Source of the DNA: Shimia gijangensis
GTDB taxonomy: Bacteria > Pseudomonadota > Alphaproteobacteria > Rhodobacterales > Rhodobacteraceae
DNA length: 64,000 bases
Assembly: GCF_900142085.1 (NCBI RefSeq)
Contig: NZ_FQZQ01000005.1
Location: 148,834-212,833 of the forward strand
Reading direction: 5' to 3'
Of the stretch, positions 63,355 through 64,000 are shown piece after piece. Numbering within the stretch: the stretch's first letter is position 1; the number at the start of each line of letters is the position of its first letter. The position numbers and the translations under genes are program-made. The notes below the pieces were generated by a model that had not been told where the DNA came from, did no database searches, and saw only the letters and a list, made by a program, of their open reading frames with translations.

Positions 63355-63396
63355 AGAATATGTCATTCCCTTTTGAATATCTTTGACGCTGATCAA
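63355..63396 (-). promoter_or_regulatory. FNR/Dnr-type class II promoter of hsp20
   Basis: TTGACGCTGATCAA (63383-63396) differs by one base from TTGATNNNNATCAA. On the minus strand TATTCT (63360-63355) starts 29.5 bp below the box centre, exactly the class II -10 spacing, predicting a start near 63348 and a 27-nt leader. The geometry is identical to that at nsrR. Confidence 0.65.
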
Positions 63397-63522
63397 CTTT
63401 TGCCAAACAGATCTGTCCGGCCTTGTAAGTGCGTATTCCAAGCCAAATTTTATCGAACTGCCCCGGGCTCTTTCAAGTCGTTCACCGAGCAGGAAGCGAA
63501 GGACAGATATGACCTTTCCCAC

Positions 63523-63708
63523 CTAAGAGTTGTGTGGTTCTCTTTTGTTCGCAATCGAATTGAACGCAGCAACGTGCATAGGCGTAATATACAACGTTCC
63601 CGCGACTTCTACTGCCTGACTGTCAGTAACCACCAATACTCGCTTGGTCTCAGGGCATTCAATCTCGGTGTCAGGATCAACCTCGACGATCTTTATTTGG
63701 CCGAACAT
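63523..63708 (-). CDS. Possible 61-residue protein
   Basis: An ATG at 63708 with a strong AGGAGG ribosome-binding site 9 nt upstream opens a 61-codon frame. The translation (starting FGQIKIVEVDPDTEIE, then KRVLVVTDSQAVEVAGTLYI) is mixed beta/alpha and acidic with no family match I can name. It lies upstream of hsp20 in an accessory-looking region. It may be a real small gene, and the strong SD is the main support. Confidence 0.42.
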   Translation of the reverse strand: MFGQIKIVEVDPDTEIECPETKRVLVVTDSQAVEVAGTLYITPMHVAAFNSIANKREPHNS

Positions 63709-63986
63709 GACCTCGGTCCTCCTTTCGATCTGTTCGTTTCGGCCCTACAGTTGGCCAATGAAGCTGGGATTATACTTGTTCATTTTCAATGCTGGCAAGA
63801 CGCGCCACTGGCAGGCTATCCTAAAATGTGGATGACCTTTTGGGCTTGAAGAAGACCTTCTCTGCACACTGCACCGATGGCTGCCATGCGGGACTCTTCA
63901 TCCGCTAAAGCGGCGAGCTTGAAAGCTGAATCATGGGATTCCCATTTGGTTTGATTTGTGATTCATCCTGATTGGGAGGATGTTTT
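63709..63986. other. Gene-free edge stretch with an inverted repeat
   Basis: No gene is seen. TGAATCA (about 63928-63934) and TGATTCA (about 63959-63965) form a short inverted repeat just before a possible new gene. Confidence 0.4.
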
Positions 63987-64000
63987 ATGTCAGCAGCGCT
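63987..64000 (+). CDS. Start of an unidentified gene at the window edge
   Basis: ATG at 63987, preceded by GGGAGGA at 63974-63980, opens a frame of which only MSAA is visible. The short inverted repeat upstream and the accessory setting would suit a transposase of an insertion sequence, but four codons cannot show that. Confidence 0.35.

Noticed and set aside
63262..63849. Plus-strand frame overlapping the hsp20 start
   Set aside because: It runs across the hsp20 promoter and start, has no SD and no coherent protein features.

Overview
The window is a 64-kb stretch of a bacterial chromosome of about 57-60% GC with dense, operonic genes. Gene content points to the Rhodobacteraceae (Roseobacter group, Alphaproteobacteria): a pcm-tolC-PopZ-like cluster, a DUF6280 protein, RutR-type control of pyrimidine breakdown, a glycine-riboswitch gcvTHP operon, a three-gene 2-oxoacid:acceptor oxidoreductase, and an MttB-family methyltransferase without pyrrolysine. 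This assignment rests on gene families and synteny recalled from memory. No rRNA, CRISPR array or complete insertion sequence was found, and there is one tRNA (Cys).

Layout. 1-8.2 kb: the end of a PBP4-type carboxypeptidase gene, then a catabolic cluster (GlxA-type and GntR regulators, a DapA-like aldolase, an aldehyde dehydrogenase, a FAD amine oxidase and a convergent MttB-like methyltransferase) that probably degrades an N-methylated amine or amino acid. 8.4-14.5 kb: an EamA transporter, nadD, a DUF2059 protein and ettA, followed by a patch of instability: a decayed second 3' end of ettA, an AT-richer orphan gene, a REP-like palindrome pair and a small membrane protein. 14.6-19.3 kb: an operon for a 2-oxoacid oxidoreductase with its own NAD(P)/FAD/Fe-S electron-transfer subunit. 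19.4-21.4 kb: a thioesterase, a geranylgeranyl-reductase-family flavoprotein and thioredoxin 2.

21.5-33.7 kb is a reductive pyrimidine catabolism locus: an NMT1-type ABC importer, dihydropyrimidinase, a small membrane protein, a Zn amidohydrolase (the beta-ureidopropionase step), two tandem RutR-like TetR regulators, an MFS transporter, and the dihydropyrimidine dehydrogenase genes preA and preT. Two RutR-like operators sit in the divergent promoter and a third, weaker candidate lies upstream of preT. Together these genes would import pyrimidines, reduce the ring, open it and release ammonia and beta-alanine.

33.9-38.6 kb: the glycine cleavage operon with a tandem glycine riboswitch. 38.6-46.4 kb: nsrR, a gamma-glutamylcyclotransferase-like protein, DUF924, gltX, a Tat-exported metallo-beta-lactamase-fold enzyme, LysR/PhyH, and a membrane LytTR regulator with a divergent membrane protein. 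46.5-62.2 kb: housekeeping genes (valS, a histidinol-phosphate-aminotransferase-like gene, efp, ygfZ, popZ-like, tolC, pcm) mixed with an ABC exporter, an aminotransferase, a glycosyltransferase and a 54-residue Tat-type peptide under an iron-box-like palindrome. 62.3-64 kb: tRNA-Cys, then a gene-poor, AT-richer stretch with palindromes, an hsp20 gene with an FNR/Dnr-type promoter, a possible 61-residue gene, and at the edge the first codons of another gene.

The most interesting non-textbook signals are: the synonymously diverged ghost of ettA; a paired TACAAAACGG repeat found both between genes and in frame inside valS; two FNR-type class II promoters of identical geometry (nsrR, hsp20); the PopZ-like acidic protein; and the iron-box micropeptide.
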